From: Phragmites australis
Lineage: Eukaryota; Streptophyta; Magnoliopsida; Poales; Poaceae
DNA length: 64,000 nucleotides
Assembly (NCBI RefSeq): GCF_958298935.1
Contig: NC_084942.1
Span: 13,833,501 to 13,897,500 of the forward strand
Direction: 5' to 3'
A program made the translations under genes and the position numbers. The notes under the pieces are model-generated. The model was given only the letters and a program-made list of their open reading frames with translations, had not been told where the DNA came from and ran no database searches. Positions 32,901 through 44,264 of this stretch are shown piece after piece (position 1 is the first letter of the stretch; each line of letters opens with the position of its first letter).

Positions 32901-34178
32901 CACTTACATACCCACTGTCTTTTGTTGCAATGTACGCTCACTGACTTGGACAATCTTTTATGATGTGGCCCATTCCCTTGCATCGATAGCATATGATCCT
33001 GGTTGAACGGCCTATAGAAGCAATCAAAAAGAGATCTTGGCCGGAGTCTACATGCTATCATATTTGCTAACCTCTAATGCATGTGACAATGTTGGAGGTG
33101 CTACTAAACATGCCCTACTTAAGAATAGAGCAGCAGACCGTGTAACTTAACGTGTGGCTGTTTTGACTTGTCTTGGCGTTGGTACCACTTGTCGAGAGTT
33201 TGCCTGATATTCCGAAGGTAATATGATAAGTCAATTGTTGGATTTTTGCCATTGATTTTGAAGTAGTCATGCTTCTAAATTTGTTCCTTGGTCTCTGTTA
33301 TCATCCCTACAATTTTTCTGCCAAACATGCAAGTTGGAACAATCTAGGAACACTATTATATTCTTTGTAATCAACTATATCTTGAATTTCATGTCTTAAC
33401 CCTCCATAAAAATGTGCCATTGTAGCCTCTTCATCCTCAATAATATCACAATGCAACATACTAATTTGTAGCTCCTAAAAATATTCTTCTGCGGATCTAT
33501 CGCCTTGATTTAAGCGCTATAATTTCTTACGCAAATCACATTTAAAAGAGGGTGGAACAAATCTATTATGCATAGCAACCTTTAAAGTATTCTATGTAGT
33601 AGGCGCTAATCCATTGATGCATATACTATTCCACCAGATAATTACAAAATCTTTAAATTGACTAGTGGCTTATCTAACTCTATGCACTTCAGGAACTAAA
33701 TAAGCATTAAACTTCTATTTGACCATCATCTCCTAATCTATATAATTTTTAGCATCATAAGTACCCGCAAAAGATGGTATAGTGAACTTAACCTTAGCAA
33801 ATGGATCATCATTAACACATAGGTTATATTGCTAAAAATTATTACCTCTCATACCTTGACGGTTGAAGTTTAATCGGTTCTGTTGCCGTGCATCAAAGGC
33901 GTCTTGTTCTTACCTCAAAATTTCATCTGTGACGGACTTGTCATGTTCATGGGTTACACCATAAGGGTCAATACGTCCATTGTTCGGTGGTTGATTGACT
34001 AGCCAATCAAAGTGTGTTTTGAGCATTGCAATGCTATCGTTGAGTCACTGCAATACAGTATTTGTTCCCGCAAACTTCTCATTGTCATCATTAATCGCAT
34101 GTCAATGATCATTCAACAATATTGTGAGTTCTTCCCTCAGAAAACACACTCTTTCGCATCTAATGCTTCACCAACCAT
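32901..34178 (-). pseudogene. Element B: gag with zinc knuckle
   Basis: A plausible ATG lies at 34178. The minus strand then gives Gag-core similarity to the + strand gag at 1086, but with more stops than element A. The CCHC knuckle CYRCKGMGHIIKDC is intact near 32990-32945. A foreign patch of about 72 bp lies inside (33181-33252); element A lacks it at the corresponding position, near 27480. Confidence 0.8.
33181..33252 (-). repeat. U5-PBS junction patch inside element B gag
   Basis: These about 72 bp match the end of B's own LTR and the start of its primer-binding site (35411-35475), with a handful of differences. They interrupt gag sequence that is continuous in element A. On the minus strand the patch reads LTR end, AGTGGTA, then gag again. 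Confidence 0.75.
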
Positions 34179-35402
34179 GGCTATTAGCAAACAAGAGACA
34201 ACAAAAACTTATTATCCATATCGATTACTAGGTAGTGGAAACTGGAGTGGAATCATACACTCTCAGGAATCTTACTATGCTCTTGCAAGTGTTCTTACCA
34301 ATCGCAACAGATGACACAACTGGTGGCTAGTTCGTAATAGCTTATCAAGTACGAGTGAGGCTGTTGCAAGGGAAGAACTGTTCTGATCGAGAGAAGGTGG
34401 AGCTTGGACATGCAATATTTAGTAGCAAGAAATAGCAATTAATGAAATTAGATTAGCAAAGCTGAATATAAGTCCACGATATGCATCACAGTTACTGGCC
34501 TGAATGTGTTTCTAGAACTAGCTCAAGCTAGCCAAAAAAATAGGATAGATATAAGTACAATGGAACAAAAATTCGCAATGCGGACTGAATTCTCTTTCTT
34601 TCTCCCCTCCCCCCCCCCCCTTTCTTTTGGCACTCTTTGCTTCTTGACTCTCTTTTTTGTGAATGTGACACAAACTCAAAACTCTTCTGCTACCTTTTCC
34701 CAAGGAGGTGAATGGGTCACAAACTTTTTTCAGAGAGCAGGGGTATAAAGGTAATAAAAAGATACTCTCTCTCTCTCTCTCTGAACTTTGATTTGCTCTG
34801 TTTTGACAATGAATTGCTACTCAAACTTTGTCGGACAATACTCGATATGATGAGGATGTGGGGTGTCCAAGAGCAGTTAGAAACAAATATACTTCGACTG
34901 GGTTGTGGGGTTGAAGCTGAGTAGAAGGTCGAATCTGACTACATGGTCGAAACCGAGTAGATAATCAAATCTGACTAGTGGTCGATCCCGAGTAGGTGGT
35001 CGAGCCTGAGTAGATGGTCAACTCGACTAGTGGTTGAACCTGAGTAGATGATTGACTTGACTAGTGATCGAACTCGAGTAGATGATTGAATCAGACTAGT
35101 GGTCGAACCCGAGTAAGTGGTTGAAGCAACTAGTGGTCAAACCCGAAATACTTGACAACTAAAACAACAAAGACTCGATGCTAGAAACTAGAACACGATG
35201 ACTAAGACCAGCAATAAAGACATCGACAATGGACTCGAACTCAACAACGCGAAAACTGAAAAAAAAATGCGAAGGGCACAAAGTGGTTTCGATAGCGAAA
35301 AAACTAAAATCTAAATCTTTTTGTAGGGTAATTTCTGGACTCTAGGTAATAGAACTCAACTAAATAAAATTGATAACTGAGATTACCTAATGGGTAACCG
35401 AG
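34179..35402 (-). other. 5' untranslated leader of element B
   Basis: Leader between primer-binding site and gag, homologous to that of element A. It contains a poly-C run (about 34608-34620), a (CT)n run near 34765 and a minisatellite at 34925-35150. No credible gene. Confidence 0.72.
34925..35150 (-). repeat. Degenerate minisatellite in the leader of element B
   Basis: About seven imperfect units of some 30-35 bp are built on GACTAGTGGTCGAACCCGAG and GAGTAGATGGTCGA (+ strand), the same motif family as at 29124-29487. The shared location shows the array was present in their common ancestor. Confidence 0.78.
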
Positions 35403-35414
35403 GCTCTGATACCA
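35403..35414 (-). promoter_or_regulatory. Primer-binding site of element B
   Basis: The minus strand reads TGGTATCAGAGC two bases after the LTR end CTCTCATCA. Initiator methionine tRNA type. Confidence 0.9.
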
Positions 35415-35416
35415 CT

Positions 35417-36330
35417 TGATGAGAGTTTGCCTGATCTTCCAAAGGTAATATGATAAATCGATTGGTGAAATGTTGATGATTCAAAGGCTCCAACTAATAC
35501 AGATCGAGAATCCTTGCAACCACTGCACCACTACTATGTGATTATCAACCATGCCAAGATACAGTTAACCTCGCCAAGAAGGTTTTCCTACAAACGAATA
35601 GAGAACACAAACAAGAATAGGTAGGTGCAATTTGAATATTGTTAATAACCAATGAAGTACTCGAGTTGGGGTTCCACAAACTGATATATAGTGAAACTAT
35701 CTATAACAAAATAATCTAAGTAAAATCTAATCCTAAAATATGATAGCTACTATGTATATATAGGAGGACATGAGGAGGTTGCCCTAGCGTTGTGTGGACC
35801 TGAGAAGAGGCGTACACAACCCGAACTCTGACCTCGACTCGATTACAAGACCTGACAAGGCCTATAATGGTGATGTAGCACCTTATTTCATTGACACTGA
35901 CTAATCTGTAAGGAATATTTGATCGAGACCAGATCCATTGAAAGGGCTCATCATAAGCTTTCCACCAAATCCAAGAATGACTTAATTGGCCTCTGTATGC
36001 GAGAGTTATGCCTGTTTTACTGATATGTTGTCTTGGGACTCGACCTTGAGCTCGAGTCCAATTAGAACTTGACTAGAACTCAACCTCAAGACTGAGTAGG
36101 CTTGGCCTTCGAGTGATGATGTCCAGGAAATCTTGTGATGCTTCTCCCTTATTCCTAAGCAACAAAACATTACAATAATTTAGCAGCAACCCATCCATGA
36201 AAGCATGAACAGCGAGGAGCGAGTTCACCTGGTGGTTTAATTGTCACGCACGTGCTCTTGTAATTAGCTCTTGTATGATTTGAGGATCGTTATCAGTGTT
36301 GCACATATCTGAAGGAGGGATGTCCTCATC
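35417..36330 (-). repeat. 5' LTR of element B
   Basis: The LTR is about 914 bp. It starts near 36330 with GATGAGGACATCCC (the first base or two of TGATGAG seem lost or altered) and ends CTCTCATCA at 35417. TATA-like TATATATA lies near 35755 on the minus strand. It is homologous to the LTRs at 5765 and 29804. Confidence 0.87.
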
Positions 36331-36813
36331 TAGATCCCATTGGGATTTTAGACCAAAGTAGTTGTCATCAGCGGAGGCTGGTTTTTGTTTCCCGCAGTGG
36401 GGGCAGTGGGATCCCGCATGTTTGTGTGGTTCGACGGTGAAGACTTCTCTGGGATAACCTCTGGTAGAGGAGGAGTCCAGATCCATCATGGATTTATCAT
36501 CAGAGGAGACCTCCGGGTAGGTACTTCAACAATCCATGTTGTCAGAAATCACGGGGGAGGATCCCAACTTGTGGAGTATGTCGCTTGTGCAATCATTTTG
36601 GTCACCGGGTGATTCAAGCAAGATGCAGTATTCTCTGGCACATTGATCCATAAAAAAACTTACCTCATTGCTGGAGTTGACACCAGTAAGATCGTTGTTG
36701 AGATTCACCCGGTCGACAGCCATTTCCTTGTCGATCGAGAGGGTAAAGTTATCATAGAACCCTTCATCCGAGAAGTCGGTTCTTGGTGCAGACTTGGATG
36801 GAGTCAGTGACAT
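36331..36813 (-). pseudogene. Element C: Gag-like ORF N-terminus
   Basis: The frame starts at ATG 36813 and stays open except for one TGA at 36526-36528, then fuses into element B's LTR. It gives about 160 residues: an acidic N-terminus (TDFSDEGFYDNFTLSIDKE), a middle with NSSNEVSFFMDQCAREYC, then a short CPHCGKQ motif after the stop. Position directly after an LTR and primer-binding site suggests Gag. I do not recognise the family and assign no function. Confidence 0.5.
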
Positions 36814-36849
36814 TTTGTGTGTCTAGGATTCGATGTCTTTGGCAATATT

Positions 36850-36868
36850 CCTCACGAACGGTGCCTAC
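36850..36868 (-). promoter_or_regulatory. Degenerate primer-binding site of element C
   Basis: The minus strand reads TAGGCACCGTTCGTGAGGA, close to the TGGCGCCGTT...GGGGA pattern of Tat/Athila gypsy elements with several changes. It abuts the LTR end CTACA. Confidence 0.5.
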
Positions 36869-37368
36869 TGTAGATGATTTGTGAACAATCGATCTTACAA
36901 ATATATGCAAGATGTAGGGGATACTCCATGTAGCTGAATCACACGATAAACACATAGATTTATACAAGTTCAGACCTCACAAAGGATAATAGCCCCTCGT
37001 CATTTGGTCTTGTATTGATCTTTGAGATAGTAGTATAAAGGGGGCTCAATGGACAACAATTACAGAAGGTTCAAAGGCTTAAGGCTTATTTGTTGGACTT
37101 CAATGGACTTGTCCTCTACAGGGTCCCCTGGCTCCATATATATGGGGACTACCATATGATTCCTGGACTCCTTCTCGAGTAGGATCATGTTATCCTTAGA
37201 GATAAACTTCCATATCTGAGAAATACCCTTGTACCTACATGCAGTTTCCATAGTCTAGGGACTCCTTTCCTATGCACAGACGTATACTCCGAGAATATAG
37301 GAAACCCTAGGAGATCAGGATAAGTATATGATATTAATATATGGTAGTTTTTGTACTACCCATCGTCA
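36869..37368 (-). repeat. 5' LTR of element C
   Basis: The 500-bp LTR starts TGACGATGGG at 37368 and ends CATCTACA at 36869 on the minus strand. TATA-like CATATATATGG is near 37138. Ends TG...CA and the adjoining primer-binding site support the call. Confidence 0.65.
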
Positions 37369-38690
37369 GGTGGTATTAGGGATGGTTTAGGAATGGAATC
37401 TCATATGTCATAAGCCTGCCTAGATCACTTAAGCACCGATTGTTGGTTGTCATTGGCTTAAGCACTTTGTACTTCCATATATCCGAATAGGGAAAGGATG
37501 AGCTGATTATCTCATTGCATACCGACGTTTGGCACATGACTCCATGGTGTGTGCGTGAGAAAGAGTAGTGTGTGGGGGGATGAGATAAAGGAACACTGGA
37601 CCTAGTGTGTGCCCTACGGGTGATAGGTACTTGATACCATGGAAATGAGCCAACTGGACAGGAATGGGTGGGAAAAAGATTATCACGAGGGCCAAGAGGA
37701 TTCACTCATGTCGTGTGTTTAAAGTTATACTCCCCTAAAGGGTGTAAGATAAATTTGAATTACCACAATATTAGTTATGAGCATGCTTAATGTCCATCCA
37801 CATCAATCATAGAGTTCCGATGATTTGGGTGAATATGGTTATATGTGGTTATGTTGGGAATTGGCTCTTGTATGTTCTATGTTCGGGATGATCATGTTCA
37901 TATGTTGGCTATGGTTATGTTTATGTTGTCATGATAGGATAACATAAGTAATTAAGTTATGTTAGGTGCTCATATTCTTGTGTCATTAAATTGCTTTTCG
38001 CATAATTCAATTTAACCTTGTGGCCTAATTCTTGCTATTCAATCCAAATGTACTATCCTTCCAGTCAGGAACATATATACCCTAGGAGTAAGTCTTGCGA
38101 GTACCTTTATACTCATTATGCTATTGATGAGTTTTTGCAAGTGAGAAAGAATTAGTTTATGGCTACTTTGTGACTACCGATGTCAGTGAAGGGCAAGATT
38201 AGCGGTGTGCTACTTAAGACTACTTTGGTGGTGCCTTAGGGAAAATTGTTTTTGATGTTATTCTACTATGCATTGATGTTAACACACTAGGATATAAACT
38301 TGTTGTATTTTGCTTATTCTAGTGCCTATTGATGCCTTGTTGAGAGCTTGGACATGTTATTTAGCTTTGAACCAATAAATTTCAGCATGTAGTACTTTAA
38401 ATCTATGAACATGTAATAACTTTTAAAGACTTGTAAAGTATTTAAATTAATCGTTCTTTATTTTGACTTGATATGGTATGCTTGTTGTAATGGTGTGTGT
38501 TATGATCTTGGGTGTGAAAACATATACCGGGACTACCAGGATCAGATTCATTTTAATCTAGTGGCCACAATGGTCACCTTTAGATGTGGGTTAACACTTG
38601 GCATGTCGAGAGACGAGCATGTGCTAGCTCTTATCTTATTGGATGGACAGCTAATTTGATTAATCCAAATACGATTTGGCCGGTTCTCAT
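37369..38690 (+). repeat. Element F: Tekay-like LTR fragment
   Basis: The end of this stretch (TCTTGGG...ACCGGGACTACC...GGTTCTCATA) aligns with the end of the 3 kb LTR of element D read on the opposite strand, and blocks such as CTTAAGCACCGAT and GAGTACCTT..ACTCAT match further in. The 5' part of the LTR is missing, cut by element C at 37368. AT-rich, no credible gene. Confidence 0.65.
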
Positions 38691-39115
38691 AGGTTAAGAG
38701 GGCTAAACCACCCACATTCTCTCACGCCACTAAATCACTTGCTGCTAATAATTGGTTGAAGACCATAGAGAAGAAGTTGTTGATCGTCCAATGCAATGAT
38801 CGTGAGAAGGTCTTATATGCCGCTCACCAACTCACCGGTCCTGTTACCAATTGGTGGGATGCATTTGGCAATGCACATGAGGACCATGAGTCAATTACCT
38901 AGGTTGAATTCAAGGGATCTTTTCATCGCCACCACGTACCTGCGAGCACCATCAACATGATGAAGAAGGAATTCCGTAACTTGAAGCATGGTTCTATGTT
39001 AGTAAATGATTATGTGAACAAATTCACTCAGCTCTCAAGGTATGCACCAGAACATGTGGACACAGATGAAAAGAAGCATGAACATTTCTTAGATGTACTA
39101 GTCTAAGCACTTGCA
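38691..39115 (+). pseudogene. Element F: gag fragment (Tekay-like)
   Basis: The + strand encodes a Gag core with stops: NWLKTIEKKL, AAHQLTGPVTNWWDAF, LKHGSMLVNDYVNKFTQLS, YAPEHVDTDEK. This is the retrotransposon Gag domain typical of Tekay/Del chromoviruses. The primer-binding site and Gag N-terminus are deleted, since Gag similarity starts within about 20 bp of the LTR end. It ends abruptly near 39115. Confidence 0.8.
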
Positions 39116-39128
39116 ACTTATCTAAGAA

Positions 39129-39277
39129 GGTATTGATGGCATGAATGCCACCCCTAGTCCACGTTAGAGCTCCACCAAGGATATGCTCTCGGTCAGCACC
39201 CGGTTACGGCTCTTGAGACACCAAGCCATAAAGAAAAGGTCTCAACCCGGATGAGCCACCAAGCCACTAAGGAAAGG
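39129..39277 (-). repeat. Copia LTR scrap (family of the 48222 element)
   Basis: Read on the minus strand, these about 150 bp match 49443-49593 and 53397-53553, inside the LTRs of the 48222-53798 element. Shared blocks include CTCAAGAGCCGT and GACCGAGAGCATATCCTT. It separates the gag fragments of elements F and D. Stray ORFs here are chance. Confidence 0.75.
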
Positions 39278-39493
39278 CGGATGAGTCCATAGAAAATCTG
39301 AGAAGTCATCTCAGTGCTCGGCCCCACCTCCTCCTTGAGGGGTCGTGTTACGCATGAGAGCTTCAAGAAGCACCATCTGGGTTTGACGGTTTTGCTCGAT
39401 TTGCATAAGCACCTCCGCCACGCTCGACGATGGAGGCGGGTTATTCTCATTAGAACCTTCAGGAAGATCACCCAAACTGTCACGGGTTCTCAT
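39278..39493 (-). pseudogene. Element D: Gag N-terminus (Tekay-like)
   Basis: The minus strand from ATG 39493 reads MRTRDSLGDLPEGSNENNPP and VLMQIEQNRQTQMVLLEAL, the usual N-terminus of Tekay/Del Gag proteins. Similarity stops near 39310, where the copia LTR scrap begins, so this is a truncated gag of about 60 codons. Confidence 0.75.
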
Positions 39494-39886
39494 CCTGTTG
39501 TGACAATGAAAAGAAAGAGAGGCGAAAGGTTAAACTCCGACACAGGTGAAAGATCCAACTCCAACTAATGCTATTTTGCTATGTCGGACCTCGCTTATTT
39601 GGATCCGTATACTATATACTGATGAACATGCATGTTCAAAGGCTTGATGCAAAATGAGCAATGAAATATGAAAGCATGCTCGCTTCTGAACTACATGTAT
39701 CTTTCCCAAATGCATCTCACCCCATCAAGCATCACAACTACATACGTTATACTTAGGGGCATAATATAGCAGGTTCGTACATATTGGCAAAAGGATTCAT
39801 AAAAGAAATTTTAGTGAGTTGCTTAGTGAAGTTAACCACTTACTAAACAACGTTCTAATTATGTTTAGGCTACTTAATTAAACCAA
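39494..39886 (-). other. 5' untranslated leader of element D
   Basis: AT-rich leader between the primer-binding site and gag of element D. No reading frame or motif of note. Confidence 0.6.
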
Positions 39887-39898
39887 ACTCTGATACCA
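39887..39898 (-). promoter_or_regulatory. Primer-binding site of element D
   Basis: The minus strand reads TGGTATCAGAGT, one base off the initiator methionine tRNA site, three bases after the LTR end. Confidence 0.85.
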
Positions 39899-39901
39899 CG
39901 C

Positions 39902-42900
39902 TATGAGGAACCATCCAAATAACATTCTAATTAATCACCAAGAGGATCATTATTTATAATCATAACCTCGATGATTAACCAGAATATCATCCCGGTAGTC
40001 CCGGCACGTGTTTTGTACCCAAGATCGGAACACATGCCTTCCAACATTTACCATCACAACATAGCTTAAGAAAAAGCAAGTAGTTAACATTTATATTACA
40101 AGTATTTAACATGCAACTATTTCCAACAATTTACATCCAAAGGGATAACAACATCTATGCAGCAGAAACATAAACCTTTACAACAAAAGAGAGTGGAGCC
40201 ACATGCCCTTAGGCTCCACCCCAAAAGCACGACCTTCGAGAGTAGGATGCACTACTCTTGCCCACCACCCTGATCAGCAGGCACGAAGTAGCCAAACACT
40301 GGCCCTTCCTCACTAGCAGCACCTGAAAATGCAGGCATGAGTACGAAGGTACTCACAAGACGTAAACCATATAGAGCACATATACATAGCTCGACTTCAA
40401 GGATTATGCATTGAGCCATTAGCAAGGAAAAGCCACAAGGTTAAGTTAGCATAAGCAGTAAGCAACCTAGACACATATGTGTGAGCAACTAACTTAACCA
40501 ACAACAACATAACTCTATCCTGCTATAACCAACTGAACATAAATAACTAGAACTATTATGAACATATATGTAACAAAGACCAACTCAACCATCTCCCACA
40601 TATCCAACCATCAACCACAAGCGAAAACTCTACAACCGATGCAGATGGACAGAAGCATGCTCATGACCGAGAGCGCGGCATTTCGAAATGTTTTTACACC
40701 CTATAGGGGGATACTCCTAGACCCACATGAATTGAGGACCATACGGCTTGCATGACCACACAGATCCATACAAGGGGGGTACTCATGTCAACCTTTCCCA
40801 ATAAACTCCGATCATTTGAAACATGCATCGCTCGACATGGCGGTACTAGAACTACTCCAGGAGAAAACTAGTACCACTACAAGCCCTCCCGCTCACACCG
40901 CCAATGTTCAGGCCCAAAATGGCCACAGCTACAAAGATATTCGGCTTGCCTTACCATTAGATCGGCATGTGGTGAGTACGGTAAGTGCTAAAGCCGACTA
41001 CACCGACGATCGGTGCTTAAACGATGCAAGCGGTCTACAGTGTCCTGTTTCCTCTTCCGACCTACCCAGGGGAACTCCACATCCGGGCAGGATAAACACC
41101 TCCTAGCACCATGCACGTCTCGTCTTATACTCACCACTCATACAACCATCATCAACCCATATCCAATATTGTGATCGTTACGAAAGTAAATAACACCTAT
41201 GCTCGCGAACGATGAAACAATTCACCACTCAACTTCTACCGAATGACCTATGCATTGCTAAGCATTTCGATGTAACTTGTAATCTAGACACCAACAACAT
41301 ACTCAATGCGACAAGGAAAGGATGAACAACAATTCAAGGTTAGACACCAACAACATACTCAATGCGACAAGGAAAGGATGAACAATAATTCAAGGTAGAA
41401 GTAATACATTCAACATAGGATCTACCCACTTGTACCCGATCTCGACTCAACACATGCAACATACATAAGCATAGTTTATCAATTTTAGACTTCATTCAAT
41501 TGAACAAAGATGCAATACGCTTAGTTGCTTGCCTTGCTGCTCAGGTGGCAGCCTATAATTACCCATGCAACACTCATAGAAATCCAGAAGATTGGAGTTG
41601 TCTTCGACCACGGTCGTCTCCCACTCCGGCTCCTTGTTCACTAAAGAAGAGCACATGCAATGATGAGCATGAGTGAATGCAACAACGTATGCCACAATGC
41701 TTAACAACATGCTAGAAGTACAAGACATTCGAATCAATGCCATATTAAACGATCTAAACGAAATCTAGAAAATAACAACCACCCGGAGTATCCAGGTTGG
41801 TCCAGAGTATCCGGATCCGGACCCTCCGGGTGAACCTTTGGAAGAGGCACTCAGTTACTGCCTTTTCTGTTTGTCTGACCCAGAGTATCTAGGTGAATCC
41901 GGAATATCCGGGTTCCGGAGCCTCCGGGATTCTAACTTAACCCGGAACCTCCGGGCTGGTCCGGACTATCTGGGCTGTGCCGGATACTCCAGGTGAGGCT
42001 CCGGGAGAGGCTCTCGGTTAATCGTTAATGCAATTACCCAGAGTCTCCGGGATTACCCTGATTATCCGGGTGAGGCAGACTTAGGTTCTTCCACAAATTT
42101 TCGCTCGATCGATTCGACTCACTTCACAAATCTATGCTAGAAAAACGTGTATATGCCCTATCCAAAGGATTCTAAACCCATCTTGCACCCTAAACCCTAA
42201 CAAATTTTGAACACAATTCGATAGACAATTTCTGCTGAACCCGGAGTATCCGGGTGAAGCCGAAGTATCCGGGTCAGCCTAGGAAAGCTGTTCTCGAGTG
42301 GATTTTTGGTCGATTCGAGTTGCAATCTTCTCCAATCCTAAAGGGAACATGTTAGGGATAGTCCAAGGGTCCTAGAACTCACTCATCAACTAGCAACACG
42401 ACTCTATAGCTCAAATTTGTCTAAAACTCCATTTTTGCTCCAAACAGCTCAAGAACTTCAAGAACTACTCAATTCTTCCATAAAAACAAAAATGAATTGG
42501 ATAGATGAGTAGCTCATGAGCTAGATAATGCATAGATACCACATGCATACCTTGATATTGCTCCTAGAGAGAGAAATCCAAGGGAGAGTGAGAGAGCTTT
42601 GAGAGGGGAGTGAGAGGGAGTGAGCTGCAGCAGTTGGGCTGCTCAAGTGAGGGCGTGGGGAGTGAGGGAGGAGAGAGAGCAGGTAGTGCTGCCCATTTGA
42701 GTGGCTAGGGTGGTTGGGCCACTTGTGGGGCCCATGTGTAAGAGAAAAGGGGGCATTTCCAATCTGATTTCTATTCTTTTCTCTCCCAAATCTCTTCCTC
42801 TTATCCAAATGATTTTAAACAAATTGTTTATAGTTACAAAGAAAAATCACGTAAAATTAAACATAATACTTAAGAAGCATATTTATGCTTAATTATACAA

Positions 42901-42922
42901 TTACGGATTTTGAGACGTGAAA
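39902..42922 (-). repeat. 5' LTR of element D (Tekay-like, 3 kb)
   Basis: The LTR is about 3.0 kb on the minus strand, starting near 42922 (TCACGTCTCAAAATCCG, compare TGTCACATCTCAAACCCG at 60529) and ending CTCATA at 39902. It shares with the 60529 LTR the block CATGNGGGGCCCAC followed by a CT-rich run and AAGGTATGCATGT. It includes CCGGAG-type dyads (41781-42276), a tandem duplication at 41285-41396 and no credible gene. Confidence 0.75.
41285..41396 (-). repeat. 56-bp tandem duplication in the LTR of element D
   Basis: Two nearly identical copies, TAGACACCAACAACATACTC onward, start at 41285 and 41341 with a 56-bp period. One substitution was noticed. Confidence 0.85.
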
Positions 42923-43619
42923 AACGTCATGTGGTTCTTGCTGGGAAAAGATGCATCGTCGGAGTTGCAAACGTCATTGATGAGGAAGAGTTCAATCAAT
43001 TTGATGAAATATTCCTTTTGCTACTACAATCGTGCAACACATTTCGCTGACCGAGAAAACTCTGTACTTGTGCCCCAACCATAATGAAGGGATCCGTGTT
43101 AAAAGAGCACGAAAACGACAAATTTGAATTTTAGGCTAAGTTATTTGAATTTGTAATATTAATATCAAATGTGTAATATTAAGTTTGAATTTGAATTTGT
43201 ATATATTAAATGTGCAATATTAATGTCAAAATTGTAATATTAATACTCAGATAAAAAAACATTCATTCTTCATTAACAATTACCTTAATTGCGTAATTAA
43301 GAATGCGATTAAAATTTCATACAATTACACTAGATATGCGGTATCTCGCGGTAGATCGGGCAAACCTAGTATCAAATCTAATATAAATATAACTCACTTG
43401 TACTAACATTTAGATAAAGATGCAAAATGATCGATTACAACTCAAAACACAAAAAAAATACCAAATAGAGGTTAGAGGAAGAGGAAAGGGGGAGATGCAA
43501 ACCTTCAAAGACCTAGCAACAATTCAAACTTCAAATCAATGTCTCTAGTGGAACTGAAGAAAATTGCCCAATTTATTATATGTAGTACAATGAGTCCTGT
43601 AACTGTTGGGCACATATAG
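42923..43619. other. AT-rich unassigned sequence
   Basis: No gene or recognised element. It includes a low-complexity stretch of TAATATTAA and TTTGAATTTG repeats at about 43150-43260 and a purine run near 43470-43495. The bases at 42923 onward mark the flank of element D. Confidence 0.5.
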
Positions 43620-44060
43620 TAGCTGACCAGCTCTTATAACAGAGCTAAGTCATCAGTGATGGGTCATAAGATTACTCGTCACTTATGATTTGTTATAAGT
43701 GACCAGTCGCGATATGACCCATCACTTCTAACTGGCCCAGGGACACCCGTCACCTATGCTAGGTCATAAGTAACAGGTCGTAACATCAGCCGTCACTTAT
43801 GACTATTGTGGAGAGGCCCATTACTTATGATCAGGTAATAAGTGATAGATCGTAATATAACCCATCACTTATAACTAGTGCAGGAAGACCCGTCACTTAT
43901 GACCAGGTCATAAGGGGACGGGTGTAGTTATGACCCATCACCAATATAATAAATGACGAGTAACATTATTGTCCATCACTGATGATATGTTATCAGTGAC
44001 GGGTCAAGCTCCGATACCGACTAATGCTACATAAGTGACGGGTCGTAGAAGGATCTGTCA
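43620..44060. repeat. Subterminal repeat array of a CACTA-like DNA transposon
   Basis: Many copies of GTGACGGGTC and its complement GACCCGTCAC, with variants (CATAAGTGACGGG, CCATCACTTATGAC), occur in both orientations over about 440 bp. Dense, inverted, degenerate subterminal repeats of this kind mark CACTA (En/Spm) transposon ends in grasses. I cannot place a clean CACTA terminus or a transposase, so this is one degraded end at most. Confidence 0.55.
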
Positions 44061-44264
44061 CTAAATTATATCTCCTTTGTCTGTTTTTTACATAGTATTC
44101 AACAAATCAGAAGCTCCGAGGAGAGAGATTGTTAGATATATATTTGGGGCAATGACAATTTTTCATCAGTCAAAGCATGTCATTTAATGATAGGCCAAAC
44201 ACCCATACATCCTTCCTATAAATGATGGAAATCTTGCTGTCAGTTGAAACACAAAATTTTCTTC

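Larger units (their letters stand above)
30735..36330 (-). mobile_element. Element B: CRM-like gypsy element, minus strand, 5' part
   Basis: Right to left: 5' LTR (35417-36330), primer-binding site, leader, gag from 34178, zinc knuckle, protease, RT and part of RNase H. It is then cut at 30735 by element A. The remainder of RNase H, integrase and the 3' LTR should be left of the window beyond A. It is homologous to A throughout but diverged, with many stops. It interrupts the Gag-like ORF of element C at 36331. Confidence 0.87.
36331..37368 (-). mobile_element. Element C: gypsy-like LTR element, minus strand, 5' end only
   Basis: A 500-bp LTR (36869-37368), a degenerate TGGCGCC-type primer-binding site and the first part of a Gag-like ORF are visible before element B interrupts at 36331. 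The rest should lie left of the window. A possible target duplication starts ggtgg at 37369. The family is not recognised with certainty; a Tat/Athila-like gypsy element is my best guess from the primer-binding site. Confidence 0.6.

Noticed and set aside
36385..36612. 75-codon + strand ORF
   Set aside because: It is antisense to the Gag-like frame of element C, which has the better context (LTR and primer-binding site).
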